From: Aureobasidium sp. EXF-3400
Lineage: Eukaryota > Ascomycota > Dothideomycetes > Dothideales > Saccotheciaceae
Reading direction: 5' to 3'
Length of the DNA stretch: 64,000 bases
Assembly (NCBI GenBank): GCA_024195585.1
Contig: SWBL01000240.1
Location: forward strand, 17,473-81,472
Both the position numbers and the translations under genes were made by a program. The notes under the pieces were generated by a model. It was not told the DNA's origin and did no database searches. It saw only the letters and a list, made by a program, of their open reading frames with translations. This document shows, piece after piece, positions 54,405 to 64,000 of this stretch. Position 1 is the first letter of the stretch. Each line of letters begins with the position of its first letter.

Positions 54405-56690
54405 ATGAAGGCAGCTCCTTTGCTCGTGTCCTGGCACAACGATAATACGCCCATCTACTCTGCCCACTTTGAACCTCACGGCAAAGGCCGGCTTGCGACT
54501 GCCGGAGGTGACAACAATGTCAGAGTATGTCAATATCACCACTCTCAGTCACGGACGGTACTGACGGTCGGTAGCTCTGGAAAATCGAGGGAAGTGGAGA
54601 AGAGCGAAGCGTGACATACTTGTCGACGCTCGCCAAACACACCCAAGCTGTCAACGTAGTACGATGGTGTCCCAAAGGTATGCGTCTGCCCTGTCCTGCT
54701 ATGCTCAATACATAGTCTAACAATTGACTAGGTGAAATGCTCGCGTCGGCTGGAGACGACGGAAACATTCTGCTCTGGGTGCCGGCCGAAAACGCAGCCC
54801 TCCATGCCACAAACTTTGGAGAAGATGGACTAGAAGACAAAGAGACATGGCGAATCAAGACCATGTGTCGCTCGACGGGATCGGAAATATATGATCTGGC
54901 CTGGTCCCCGGATGGCGTCTACTTCATCACCGGCAGCATGGACAATATTGCTCGCATCTACAATGCCCAAACAGGTACGTCCAACTGCCTCTACTGGCTC
55001 ACGACAGAGGACTGACTACTTGACAGGCTCGGTGATTCGCCAAGTCGCAGAGCATAACCACTACGTCCAAGGTGTGGCCTGGGACCCGCTGAACGAATAT
55101 ATCGCAACCCAGTCAAGCGATCGCTCCGTCCACGTCTACACACTCAAGACCAAGGACGGCTCTTGTACGCTGACCAACCACAACAAGATCAGCAAGATGG
55201 ATATGCCCAACCGCCGTGTTTCGCAAAGCAGTCCTGCCCCGCCAGACTTCCGCGGTCGTGCATCCTTTGTCGGCAACGAGTCTCCAGCTCCCAGTGCGCC
55301 CGGCACTCCCCTCTCGCTCGCCCTGCCCATGAACCCTCCACAAACCACCCACAGCCGACGCTCGTCCTTTGGCTCTGTCTCCGTCTCAGGCCAGTCCATG
55401 CGCCGCTCAGTCTCGCCCAGTCCGTCGATGCCTCTACCCGCCGTCATGCCTTCTGCTTCGCCTAGCATCGGTGGTGGCCTGAACATGCCTACCCGCAGTA
55501 CCGGCATGTACGCCAACGAGACCTTCACATCCTTCTTCCGTCGCTTGACCTTCGCTCCCGACGGTAGTTTGCTCTTCACTCCCGCTGGCCAGCACAAGGA
55601 AGCTCATGCTCCTACAACAGAACCAAACAAGACAGACGACGTAGTCAACATGACATATATCTACACAAGAGCTGGACTTAACAAGCCGCCTGTCGCAAAG
55701 TTGCCTGGTCACAAGAAGCCTTCCTTGGCCGTCAAGTGCTCGCCAGTCTTTTATACCCTGCGCGCTTCCCCGGTCCCGACAAAAGACATTACTATCGACA
55801 CGCACGTGGACGATGAAATCCCACTTCTTCCGGAGCCTGCTGTGCCTTCGAAAGCACCCTCTTCCATGGAACCTCCACCGATCGTACCTTCTCCAGCTCT
55901 TAGCCATGCACACCCGGCTCCGCTACCCTCGCCCAGAGCTGAAGATGGCTCTGCTGCACCCACACCTCTGAACGGTCCACCACCAGTCTTTGACCTTCCA
56001 TATCGTATAATCTATGCTGTGGCCACTCAAGATTCGGTTCACGTTTACGATACACAGCAGTCCAAGCCTCTGTGTGTCGTCAGCAACCTGCATTACGCCA
56101 CCTTCACCGACCTCACTTGGTCGAACGATGGCAACACACTCTTGATCACATCATCAGACGGCTTCTGCTCCGCCTTAAGCTTCCAACCTGGAGAACTCGG
56201 CGTTTCTTACCAACACCCACCCATTCCTCGTCATGTTCCCTCAATGATAAATACTGCTGGATCTCCATCTTTGGCTGCTGCATCACCTGCATCAACCCCC
56301 ATCACAGCATCTATGCCTCAACTAATGCGTAATCCATCTTCTCAAGGCTACGGTGCACCTTCGCCATCCCCCTTCACCATGCCAGGTAGTCCAGCTAGGA
56401 GTTTGTCTACAACCAGTGTTGCAGGCAGTATGGCTGCGCCTGAGCAATCAGCTGATACACCTGAGATGAGCAGTGTGCCTAGTCTCACAGCTGCTTCTGG
56501 CTTCAATACGCATGGAGGTATGCCCATGTACACGCCGCCTCAAACACCTGGATATGTTTCTGCTACTCCAGTGGCGGCTGCTGCTGCTCCTGCTGGTGCT
56601 GGTGCTGTCAAGCGCGAGAATGAAGGCGGTGAGGACGCTCCTAGGGATAAGAGACGTAGGATCGCACCCACACTCGTCTCGGAGCAATGA
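54405..56690 (+). CDS. CAC2: Chromatin assembly factor 1 subunit CAC2 (p60/CAF1B)
   Basis: A 709-residue WD40 histone chaperone subunit in four exons (54405-54524, 54575-54677, 54732-54974, 55027-56690), introns 50-54 nt, all phases closing. CAF-1 deposits newly made H3-H4 onto replicated DNA via PCNA. The start MKAAPLLVSWHNDNTPIYSAHFEPHGKGRLATAGGDNNVRLWKIE is the family signature. Following blades are [62 protein letters not shown] and HYVQGVAWDPLNEYIATQSSDRSVHVYTLKT. The region FFRRLTFAPDGSLLFTPAG and PYRIIYAVATQDSVHVYDTQ continue the propeller after a disordered S/P insertion of about 85 residues. The tail ends with a basic KRR region. Confidence 0.93.
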
Positions 56691-58183
56691 AGCACTGGTG
56701 CAACGATCAAAAAACACAGATGGGAATGAGTTTATGGAAACGGGCACGGGGTGGCGTTTAATGCTGCTTCAAAGGGAATGGCTGGCATGGGGCGTATACG
56801 TTTATCATTTCTGGCATGGGATACCAAATAACTTTTTATCGCTTTTCGGAATGGGAAATACGGCGTTTTGATCTCTTTCTTTTCCAGGTCGTTCTGGTAG
56901 CTTTTTTTTCCCTTATCGCAAGACTCATGGGTTTGCAATTTCACAGCTTGGGATTGTTAACACTGCTTCTTTTATACCAGTGTAGCTTTACATAGCTATC
57001 TGCTCCCTTCAGAGCAGGGCTCTATCGAGATCCTATCGAATCCATTTCTTCCTCTCCATATATTTCCTGTATCATTTGTCACAAAACACCAAACAGAAGA
57101 GCGGACAAGGAAGAGGTTGATGGCGGCTATGTAGGTAAACTTGTCGCTTATCGTAACGTGCAAGTTGCATATGATTTTTTTGCACGCTGCGCTTCAAGTT
57201 CAAGATTGACTTTACTCTGTGACTCTCTTGCTCATGGGATTTGCTGCCATCCTCCAGTAGAATTATCCACGGCCATCTAAAGGGTAGGTGTAGGGTCTTT
57301 TCGCAATACAGTCTGGCATACCGCAGGAACCTTGTCGAGCTGAGATGTGAGGAAGGTGGAAGGATTGGTTAGATACGAGGCGACGGACTGCAAAAGGGAG
57401 TTGACTGTCACCTCTGATGAAGGCTTCGATCCATAGTTGCAGCATCGAAGATTGAGGGCTGTGCAGAGTTGATCGAGGATGAAATGAGTCGGAGGAAGTA
57501 AGTCATCATAGCCGTGTCGTTGGTGAATAGAGCCCAACCGGGTACCGGACTTACAGTGTATGTTTACGCTGTTGAGTGAAAGAGGCTAATGGCATCCTTT
57601 TTGGAGAGTCGAGATCTGACATCTCAGTACAAGCATTGAAGCCACTGCGGCCCAAAGAAATCTGATATCAAGAAGTCTGTCTTTCAGATGCTCGGGGTTC
57701 AAGATTATTGTGTAATTGTCCACCAGAGCCGTATTGTATAAAGACGGCCGTCGTTGAGCTTGCTGCTGACGGACTGTTCAAGTTGCGCCCAGCCAATCAT
57801 CTCGTGCAACCTCTCTTCCTTGGTAGCTCTGTGGCCAGGCTTGATGGGGTCTAGCATCGAGTAGCGAACTGCACAAGTCTGAATGATGGAGCATCGGGTC
57901 CGAAATCCGTTAAGAGAGAAAAGGACCCGCCGGGTGAGTTTGAGCGGAGCAGGGCAGATTGTCAACATCCACTATGTTCAACGTCTCTGTCCTGAGTGGC
58001 AGAGAAAATCTTGTCGCGGGTGTTTCACACATTGAATGGAAGAGAGTCAAATGGCAGCAAGACGGACTTTTCTGTCCACGTGAGAAGGCGTCGCGAGAGT
58101 TGCAGAGAACACTGGGCTTTTGGCTGTTGAGATTTCTGCGATGGGATCCTGGACCACCTCATTCGTAAATGCAAGTGAGACAA
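56691..58183. other. Intergenic region with possible decayed minus-strand gene fragments
   Basis: About 1.5 kb between the convergent CAC2 and F-box genes. On the minus strand two disconnected frames look partly protein-like: one about 57705-57968 containing LDPIKPGHR, similar to a motif of fungal DUF4246 proteins, and one at 57263-57537. Neither begins with a convincing start and they do not join cleanly. They may be remnants of a gene, an unannotated multi-exon gene, or chance. Confidence 0.35.
57705..57968 (-). pseudogene. Possible DUF4246 fragment
   Basis: The frame encodes about 87 residues including RYSMLDPIKPGHR, which resembles the D-x-T/I-KPGHRR segment of fungal DUF4246 proteins. 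The strongly conserved LALWLVDP...NVPPQQ segment that should follow is absent; instead ATKEERLHEM follows and the frame closes soon. The similarity is limited to a dozen residues, so this is a weak call. It would be a decayed or misassembled remnant, if real. Confidence 0.2.
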
Positions 58184-59827
58184 TCAACTCTCGAAGTGAG
58201 TAGCCGCACTGACATCCAGAGTCATGACTTTCAGCCCATCAACACTTCTGTCGTGCCTCACGTACGGATGTTGGCCGCCAAGGTCTACCATCAAAGGCTT
58301 TATACCCATTCCCCCCACTACCATGTTGAACTTTCCAAGAACAAAAGCACGCCATTGGTCTGAGGTGGCATCCATAGCGAGATTAAGCTTGAGCTGCTGC
58401 AGATTTTTGAAATGAGTCAATGGTAGAGCATGCCAATCCTCCATCCCCTGGATCCAGAGAAGTTTGCATCTGCGTAGATGAGGATGATGCTTGGATAGAG
58501 CGACGATGCCCGCGAATGAGACTGGACATTCGATGTCGATCTCTAGATCCTGGAGACAGGGAAATTTGCTTGTCCATGTACCGAAGTAGTCGTCCGTCAT
58601 CCATGGCGCTGTAAGGTTGATGTTCATGGGACGTATACTGAGTGATTCTAGTTTGCTGAGTGCCGAAAGGGCGTGCATGTCTGCTGTAGTGGCTTGCCAA
58701 TCCTGAGGTCCGGGTTCGTATCTCGCTCCCTCGTGAAACCATGCGTGGCGATTAATACCAATCACAATGTTGAGGTACGTGAGATTTTGGAGGCGGCTTA
58801 GGCTGGGACAAATGTGATGACCATGATCATCGACAACGAGTTGCAGTCGTGTGAGTGATTCCATAGAGAACAGAAGAAATCTGGAAACTGGTAGCATATT
58901 ACCCTTCAATGCCAGGGACTGAAGATTTCCAAAAGGAGCATCATGCCTTCGGACACAATCCTTGACATATTCTTCGAGAATATCGTGGTCCAGACGAAGA
59001 TGTTTGAGTTTAGAGTTAGTCGCAAGACTTCCCAAGAGCATAGGCATCAATGTTGATTGCGCCGTAACGGTGCGCCGGATTTCAAATTTGCGCAATGATG
59101 TGCAAGCTTCCAGTATTGTTTGTCTATTGGGCGGTAAAGCTGCAGATTCGACATTTTTGAGGATAAGCTCCTCAAGCTGGCTAGCCACGAGGGGCAGGAG
59201 ACCAACCAATGCAGCTGAGACGAGAGAGCTAGACAGCTCTGAGCCGATGGTGAGAGATCTGAGGCGCTGAGAGTGATTGAAGAAGGACCGGAATGCGTTG
59301 CAGTCAATGGGGTCAAGGTTAGGTTTCACGACGAGTGCCCTCTTGTTCGACATGGATGGCGGAAGAATATGCAGCTCGTGTAGGTGGGGACAGAGTACGT
59401 TTATCCGGCTCAGTTCATGGCTAGTCAGGTCGAAGTTGCTATTGAAGATGATAGTCTTCAGATTAGGCTGCAAAAATGGCATGATACCCATATGGTCGCC
59501 TCTCAAGCTTAGATGGGTCAAGCTGTCGAACTTCAAATTTTGTATCAAGTCGAAATAGATCCTCGCAGTGTGCAGAATCAGTATACGAATCTTGCTGACA
59601 TACAACTGACGTCTGTCGTCTTGAAGACCCATGTGTTTAAAAGTGGTTTCGAGTCTAGATATCTTATTCCAGAGAATGTCGGCAGTATAGTGGAACCAGA
59701 AGGAATTGACTCTCATAGGAGCAAGCAAGTTTTGGCGATCACGAAGAGTCAATGATTGCTTGTCCTTGACCAGATGGTCGAGTATGTTTTGCTGAACCTC
59801 GAGTGGCAGTTGCGAGAAGGAAGGCAT
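58184..59827 (-). CDS. F-box / leucine-rich repeat protein
   Basis: A 547-residue intronless protein. The N-terminus MPSFSQLPLEVQQNILDHLV with SFWFHYTADILWNKI fits an F-box, the Skp1-binding module of SCF ubiquitin ligases. The rest is a series of leucine-rich repeat-like units, for example LTHLSLRGDHMGIMPFLQPNLKTIIFNSN, LVASQLEELILKNVE, LKHLRLDHDIL, LQSLALKGN, LTRLQLVVDD, LTYLNIVIGIN, LESLSIRPMNINLT and LQQLKLNLAM, which would form the substrate-recognition solenoid. The target is unknown. It shares a 325-bp divergent promoter with the BRCT gene. Confidence 0.82.
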   Translation of the reverse strand: MPSFSQLPLEVQQNILDHLVKDKQSLTLRDRQNLLAPMRVNSFWFHYTADILWNKISRLETTFKHMGLQDDRRQLYVSKIRILILHTARIYFDLIQNLKFDSLTHLSLRGDHMGIMPFLQPNLKTIIFNSNFDLTSHELSRINVLCPHLHELHILPPSMSNKRALVVKPNLDPIDCNAFRSFFNHSQRLRSLTIGSELSSSLVSAALVGLLPLVASQLEELILKNVESAALPPNRQTILEACTSLRKFEIRRTVTAQSTLMPMLLGSLATNSKLKHLRLDHDILEEYVKDCVRRHDAPFGNLQSLALKGNMLPVSRFLLFSMESLTRLQLVVDDHGHHICPSLSRLQNLTYLNIVIGINRHAWFHEGARYEPGPQDWQATTADMHALSALSKLESLSIRPMNINLTAPWMTDDYFGTWTSKFPCLQDLEIDIECPVSFAGIVALSKHHPHLRRCKLLWIQGMEDWHALPLTHFKNLQQLKLNLAMDATSDQWRAFVLGKFNMVVGGMGIKPLMVDLGGQHPYVRHDRSVDGLKVMTLDVSAATHFES

Positions 59828-60152
59828 GGTGTCAGCAGTATGGACGTATCACTCAGGAAGAGGAGTATGGAAGCAGTGGACAAGAGGAGATGACTTCCTG
59901 AGCAGCACATGATCCTGCATGACAGTGAAGAGTAGTGCATCGCTCCTTCCCAGACCGTCGGTGTCAGTGGAGGAAGGATGATGAGTGGGAAATAAGACGG
60001 AGTTTAGGCAACCGACAGGGTCATGCGCACGGACGTCGCGGTGCCGACTGGAATTGTTTGTGTACAGAAGTAAACACTCGACCTGGAGACTAAACTTCGC
60101 TCTCTCGCCCATTACTAACCGACAGCATCACGACCACATACGAGCGACAGTC
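59828..60152. promoter_or_regulatory. Divergent promoter F-box / BRCT genes
   Basis: About 325 bp between start codons. No specific element was recognised. Confidence 0.45.
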
Positions 60153-63100
60153 ATGGTCGCTACACGAGCTATGGCCGCCAAAAAGGCCCCAAACTCGACC
60201 GACGACAAGGAGAACGATAACCAGTTGGCTCTACGCAAGAAGCCTGTCCGTCGTGCCACTGCAAAGTCCAACACCACATCGACCAAATCATCGGCCACAA
60301 CTACAACCACAAAAGCACCAACTGCTACAGCACCTGTGAAGTCATCATATGCCACCACATCAGCAAAAGCTTCGACACCAGCACCAGCACCAGCTGCTCG
60401 TCCAAAACGTCAGACACGTGCCGCCGCTACCGCTCCACTACCAGAGCCTGCTCCAACGAGAGCTCCTGCCACTCGCCGAAAACCTGCCCTTCCCGAGGTC
60501 GCCAGAGGAAAAGCTCTGAGATCAAGGAAGGTCGATCCTGAGCCAGAACAAGAGCCAGAACCACAACCCGAGGTAGAAGAACCAGAAGAGATCGAACAAG
60601 CTGTATCTCCACCGCCCACAAAAGCAAAAACTACGAGATCCAGAAAATCTGAGAAAGCTCCCGAGCCCGAGCCCGAGCCCGAGCCCGAACAAGAGTCAGA
60701 GCAAGAGCCAGAAGTCGATCTCGAATCTGTAGCGAGTCCCGAGACTGTTCTAGAAGTCAGCGAGGAGGAAGAGGTTGAAGACGAACCAAAGGTCGAACAA
60801 TCAAAAACACCAAACCCTCAGCAGAAGCAAGAGCTTGAACAGGAGATTCAAGAGGAAGAGTACGATGAGGATGAGGAGAACGGTTCCTCCGAGGACGAGA
60901 TCTGCGGGCCCAAGACACCGATGCGACGCACTACAAGAAGCCAAGCTGCACCGCGAACAGCTGCGTCCTCGAAGACTGCTCGCAAGTTGCAGACGCCTGC
61001 TCGCCGTTTCCTAAGCCACAGGACCAACCAGGGCACGCCCCAGACACAACGCATGCCGCACAATGCGACACGCAATTCTTCTCCACCTCGTCCTATGACT
61101 GTAGCCAGAGGAGCAGAGAAACCGATGGTCTTTCGTCCTTTGAAACACCAGACTCCACACCAAATCTCTGTACCGCCGGCTGCCAACCATCAATCGGATA
61201 CCGACATGACTGAGGAGGAGATTCCGGAAAACTCAGAGACAGAGTTGGAGGAGTCAAGCGCAGACGAACTCGATGATCAGCTCAGAACCCTCCAAGACGA
61301 AGACATTGTCATCATGCCCACACCAGCTCACACCATTCAATTTGAAGCAGTCTCAAGCGACTCGGAGGATGAACTCGCTAGTACTGGACGCGGCCTCGAA
61401 GAAGATGATGACGAGCTCGACGAGGACACTGTTGTTGAGATCGATGACAAGAAGGAGCCAGAATATCTTCCTGTGCAACCAGATGTTGAAGACGACATTT
61501 CGGATGAGTCGGAAAGCACCGCCGACGACAGTGATTTGGACGAGAGTATCTTGCCCGAACCACAATTTTCAGCTGACCTCACCACATCCGTGCCCTCATC
61601 ACCAGCTTCTGTCGCTGTGGAGCCTCCTCAAATCGAAATCGACGATTCGGAACTTCTTTCTTCTCCTGCGCCTTCGACTCCCGGCTCTGTCATCCAACAT
61701 GATTTTGACACGCCTACACAAGAGATTGCTCCGGCATCAAGACTTTCAATCGACGACAATGATCTACTCTCCTCGATGGAAGACGATGCAACCACACCAA
61801 GCGTGAAGCCTCGAGTATCGTTCTCCACCGCTACAGCCAAGATGCTCAAGACTCCTCGCATGGAGTTTGCACTAGGGGGCATCGACGCTACTGAGGTTGA
61901 TGCGAGCCCCTCTGTGACAGTCGAGGAGCCAGAACTTGAAGATGACCGGACCGCGACAATCAATCCTTCGCTTCTGGAAGTAGACGATTATGGCGTCAAA
62001 TTGGCTTCCAACTTAGAGAATGCCGCCGCCATTCCTACTCCTTACTTTGCGACACCTGCTGCTCGTGAGCGATTCAGTATCGGCTTCCCGAAAGAGCGCA
62101 TGAGCCTCCTCCAGGATGACATCTTCAATCTGGTTGACTTTGATCATGTTTCTCCTGCAAAGCTAGGTGTTCGGACTCCCACTGCTGATACTACTTCGAT
62201 TGAATATGAATCCATGGAGCTATCGACCCCAGGATACAACACTCGTCGCCGTTCCTTACACTCGAAGAGTGTGTCGACTCCAAATGAGCAGGAGAAGAGT
62301 GAACGTAGATCTTCTTTGGCTCCACTAGCCTCTCCGAGTTACGCAAGATCGACCTTCGCGTTTGACTCTCGTCGCAAATCGCTTCCTACCGCTACATTAC
62401 ACACTCCGGTAAATGGCGACCTTCGACCGCGTACTGCAGAGACCACCATCAAGCCAACAGCTAGCGATTCATTCGCGAAGCTGTGGGCCAGCAAGCAGCG
62501 ACGATCTTCCGTCAGGAAGTCACTACTGGAACACACGATTTCAGATCTAGCTGAGATACACTCTTTAGCCCCTGTGGAGCAACCAAGCTCTCGCAAGCGT
62601 GACTCCATGGCATCTCGGCGTCGCACCAGTACCGCTCAGGTTCGACTGACCCCGGCCTCGCCTTACGTACCCTTCTCCGGTGCGAAGCCTCGAAGGCACA
62701 CACCAAGCTCTTCTTACAAGATACGAGCTAGTCCCTTCAAGACTCGCAGCAGCAGTCGTAGTCCCATGAAGATGCGAAGTCCGATGAAGCTCCGCGACGC
62801 TAGTCGTAGTCCGATCAAGCGTCTCCGTGAAGCTCCACGCACACCCATGAAGACACCTCTGAAGGCAGCTGGTCTCGCAACTCCAGCCGTCTACCCAATG
62901 ACACCGCACCCCCTGCAACCATTGAAGTCTGTCACAGCATTGGTTGAAGTCTTTACGCTGGACGGCTCCTCTGCTTCAGGCCCCTTTACAGCTCTTCTCC
63001 AAGGTCTAGGCGCTCGCACCACAAAGTCATGGTCTGATCGCGTAACCCATGTCATCTTCAAGGACGGCTCTCCCACCACACTCCAAAGAGTACGTCTCAG

Positions 63101-63689
63101 CAACAAAGACCCCAACGGCAAGAAAATCTTCTGCGTCAATTCTCGATGGGTGACAGATTGCGAGCGCAACGGCACTCGCATGGATGAACAAACAGATATC
63201 TACACTGTAGATTTGGACGAAGTACCCCGTGGCGGCCGCAGAAGAAGAAAGTCCATGGAACCTGCTGCGCTCAGAAATGTGGATGGTAACATTGTTCACA
63301 GCAACAACAGCAGTGCGAATAGCAGCGCAAACAGAAAGAGTGTGAGCGGCAGACAAAGTATTATTGGCGGCAGGCAGAGTATCAATCTCGCTCGTGCGAA
63401 CAAGAGTCTGGCGAGAGTATCTCTGGCGTCGAGTTTTTGGGGTGATGATTCGCCGGTCAAGAAGACGCCTGGTCGTAAGCAAGCGAGGGATTCTTGGGAT
63501 GATGATGAGGAGATGGCTGATGCGTTTTTCGATGAGCCGACGGCGAAGTTTGAGGTTCCTGCTTCTTTTGGAGTGAGAGGCGCTGCTCTTGAGGCTGGCC
63601 AGATGACTGCGCCTGTGGATAGAGTGAAGAAGTTGAGGATCAGGGATGAGGATAACAGACGTTTGACTTTCATGGGTGGAAGGGATTGA
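60153..63689 (+). CDS. BRCT-domain nuclear protein with acidic repeat region
   Basis: A 1178-residue intronless protein. The N-terminal 550 residues are low-complexity: a Lys/Ala/Thr-rich stretch with a KEN-like DDKENDN, then tandem PEPEP-type repeats rich in P and E (about residues 128-240), and acidic Ser/Asp/Glu blocks. The middle is Ser/Thr-Pro-rich with several repeats of SRSPMKMRSPMKL. Around residues 925-1020 is a single BRCT domain (PLKSVTALVEVFTLDGSSASGPFTALLQGLGARTTKSWSDRVTHVIFKDG...KKIFCVNSRWVTDCERNGTRMDEQ), with the conserved W. The C-terminus has KSGRQSI-like repeats and a WDDDEEMADAFFDEP segment. BRCT proteins bind phosphoserine peptides in DNA damage signalling or microcephalin-type chromosome condensation. 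The start ATG at 60153 (MVATRAMAAKKAP) was preferred; an upstream in-frame extension lacks an ATG. Confidence 0.87.
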   Translation: MVATRAMAAKKAPNSTDDKENDNQLALRKKPVRRATAKSNTTSTKSSATTTTTKAPTATAPVKSSYATTSAKASTPAPAPAARPKRQTRAAATAPLPEPAPTRAPATRRKPALPEVARGKALRSRKVDPEPEQEPEPQPEVEEPEEIEQAVSPPPTKAKTTRSRKSEKAPEPEPEPEPEQESEQEPEVDLESVASPETVLEVSEEEEVEDEPKVEQSKTPNPQQKQELEQEIQEEEYDEDEENGSSEDEICGPKTPMRRTTRSQAAPRTAASSKTARKLQTPARRFLSHRTNQGTPQTQRMPHNATRNSSPPRPMTVARGAEKPMVFRPLKHQTPHQISVPPAANHQSDTDMTEEEIPENSETELEESSADELDDQLRTLQDEDIVIMPTPAHTIQFEAVSSDSEDELASTGRGLEEDDDELDEDTVVEIDDKKEPEYLPVQPDVEDDISDESESTADDSDLDESILPEPQFSADLTTSVPSSPASVAVEPPQIEIDDSELLSSPAPSTPGSVIQHDFDTPTQEIAPASRLSIDDNDLLSSMEDDATTPSVKPRVSFSTATAKMLKTPRMEFALGGIDATEVDASPSVTVEEPELEDDRTATINPSLLEVDDYGVKLASNLENAAAIPTPYFATPAARERFSIGFPKERMSLLQDDIFNLVDFDHVSPAKLGVRTPTADTTSIEYESMELSTPGYNTRRRSLHSKSVSTPNEQEKSERRSSLAPLASPSYARSTFAFDSRRKSLPTATLHTPVNGDLRPRTAETTIKPTASDSFAKLWASKQRRSSVRKSLLEHTISDLAEIHSLAPVEQPSSRKRDSMASRRRTSTAQVRLTPASPYVPFSGAKPRRHTPSSSYKIRASPFKTRSSSRSPMKMRSPMKLRDASRSPIKRLREAPRTPMKTPLKAAGLATPAVYPMTPHPLQPLKSVTALVEVFTLDGSSASGPFTALLQGLGARTTKSWSDRVTHVIFKDGSPTTLQRVRLSNKDPNGKKIFCVNSRWVTDCERNGTRMDEQTDIYTVDLDEVPRGGRRRRKSMEPAALRNVDGNIVHSNNSSANSSANRKSVSGRQSIIGGRQSINLARANKSLARVSLASSFWGDDSPVKKTPGRKQARDSWDDDEEMADAFFDEPTAKFEVPASFGVRGAALEAGQMTAPVDRVKKLRIRDEDNRRLTFMGGRD

Positions 63690-63862
63690 AAGGGCAGATC
63701 AGGATGTACTATTACGAAATCATGAAGGTGTTGGATGGATGAACTGGTCGGCTGGGTTTGTGGCGTTTGGATTTTGCTTTTTTGTGGCCGTTCTTCAGTT
63801 GTATACCTACCTACGAATATCAAAATGACTACACTACACGATGTAAAACAAAACTCGATTGC

Positions 63863-63868
63863 AAAAAA
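63863..63868 (-). terminator. RNA polymerase III terminator
   Basis: On the minus strand a run of six T residues lies 11 nt beyond the last base of the tRNA at 63879, as expected for Pol III termination. Confidence 0.6.
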
Positions 63869-63878
63869 GAATAATGAG

Positions 63879-64000
63879 CACCGCGAGCAGGATTCGAACC
63901 TGCGACCTCCCGACCCTCGAGAGAGAGTTTTAGGAACTTAGGTAAGCGAGTAGGTAACGAATAGGAACTTAGGATACCAGGTCGGGTGTGCTGACCACTG
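63879..64000 (-). tRNA. Intron-containing tRNA gene, 5' end cut by the window; anticodon not resolved
   Basis: The minus strand carries a perfect internal B box (GGTTCGAATCC) inside a five-base-pair T arm (GCAGG/CCTGC), then seven acceptor bases TCGCGGT plus a discriminator, then a T6 terminator. The 5' side shows CAGTGGTCAGCAC, the end of an A box and the D arm; the first dozen bases lie beyond the window. The anticodon arm is CCCGACC...GGTCGGG, interrupted by about 60 nt that include two copies of TAGGAACTTAGG (plus-strand sense) 31 bp apart. This fits a tRNA with an intron after position 37, but the anticodon cannot be read unambiguously: candidate loops do not place U at position 33 in both possible stem registers. 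Confidence 0.6.
63931..63973. repeat. Direct repeat inside the putative tRNA intron
   Basis: TAGGAACTTAGG occurs at 63931-63942 and again at 63962-63973, identical over 12 bases. Confidence 0.65.

Overview
The window is nuclear DNA from a filamentous ascomycete (Pezizomycotina). The evidence is: many short spliceosomal introns of about 47-80 nt with GTRNGT donors and YAG acceptors, roughly one gene per 2.5 kb, balanced base composition, and recognisable fungal families (UTP4, WDR6/Trm734, GWT1, CAC2, Sfr1/Dds20, Kha1-type antiporter, Zn2Cys6 factor, GPI cell-wall protein). The gene content would fit a Dothideomycete, but the sequence alone cannot settle the class. I see no transposon, no CRISPR array and no viral insertion.

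Region 1 (1-9.3 kb) is accessory and metabolic. It holds the 5' end of an FAD monooxygenase (-), a small secreted NTF2-like protein (+), a Cdc25/Acr2-like rhodanese (+), a nine-exon sugar/quinate-type MFS transporter (-) and a DUF2264 protein (+). The last two diverge from one promoter that carries a striking CCG-N9-CGG palindrome. A BTB/POZ protein with an acidic tail (-) follows.

Region 2 (10-20.6 kb) is mixed. It holds an RRM protein with an unusual microexon (+), a DHA1-type MFS transporter (-), and then two WD40 proteins of RNA metabolism, WDR6/Trm734 (tRNA wobble methylation, -) and UTP4 (SSU processome, +), arranged head to head over about 285 bp.

Region 3 (21-36 kb) is largely surface and membrane biology. 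It holds a large Ser/Thr-rich GPI-anchored protein with two PAN/apple-like domains (+), a K+/H+ antiporter (+), a DUF3336-patatin lipase (+), an Sfr1/Dds20 recombination mediator (-) and the GPI-inositol acyltransferase GWT1 (-).

Region 4 (36-49.4 kb) holds a 1045-aa disordered protein of unknown function (+), a zinc alcohol/formaldehyde-type dehydrogenase (+), an aquaglyceroporin (+), a stand-alone SRA-YDG protein (-), CTNNBL1 (+) and a PPIL4-type cyclophilin-RRM protein (-). The last two are convergent and both are spliceosome-associated.

Region 5 (49.4-64 kb) begins with a 2-kb gene-poor stretch before a Zn2Cys6 regulator whose zinc cluster only appears after splicing (+). CAC2 of CAF-1 (+), an F-box/LRR protein (-), a BRCT protein (+) and the 3' part of an intron-containing tRNA gene (-) at the window edge complete it.

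All exon coordinates were derived by hand by matching splice sites, reading phase and family alignments. Where phases close exactly, confidence is high. Uncertain starts (WDR6, GWT1) and the microexon model are flagged.
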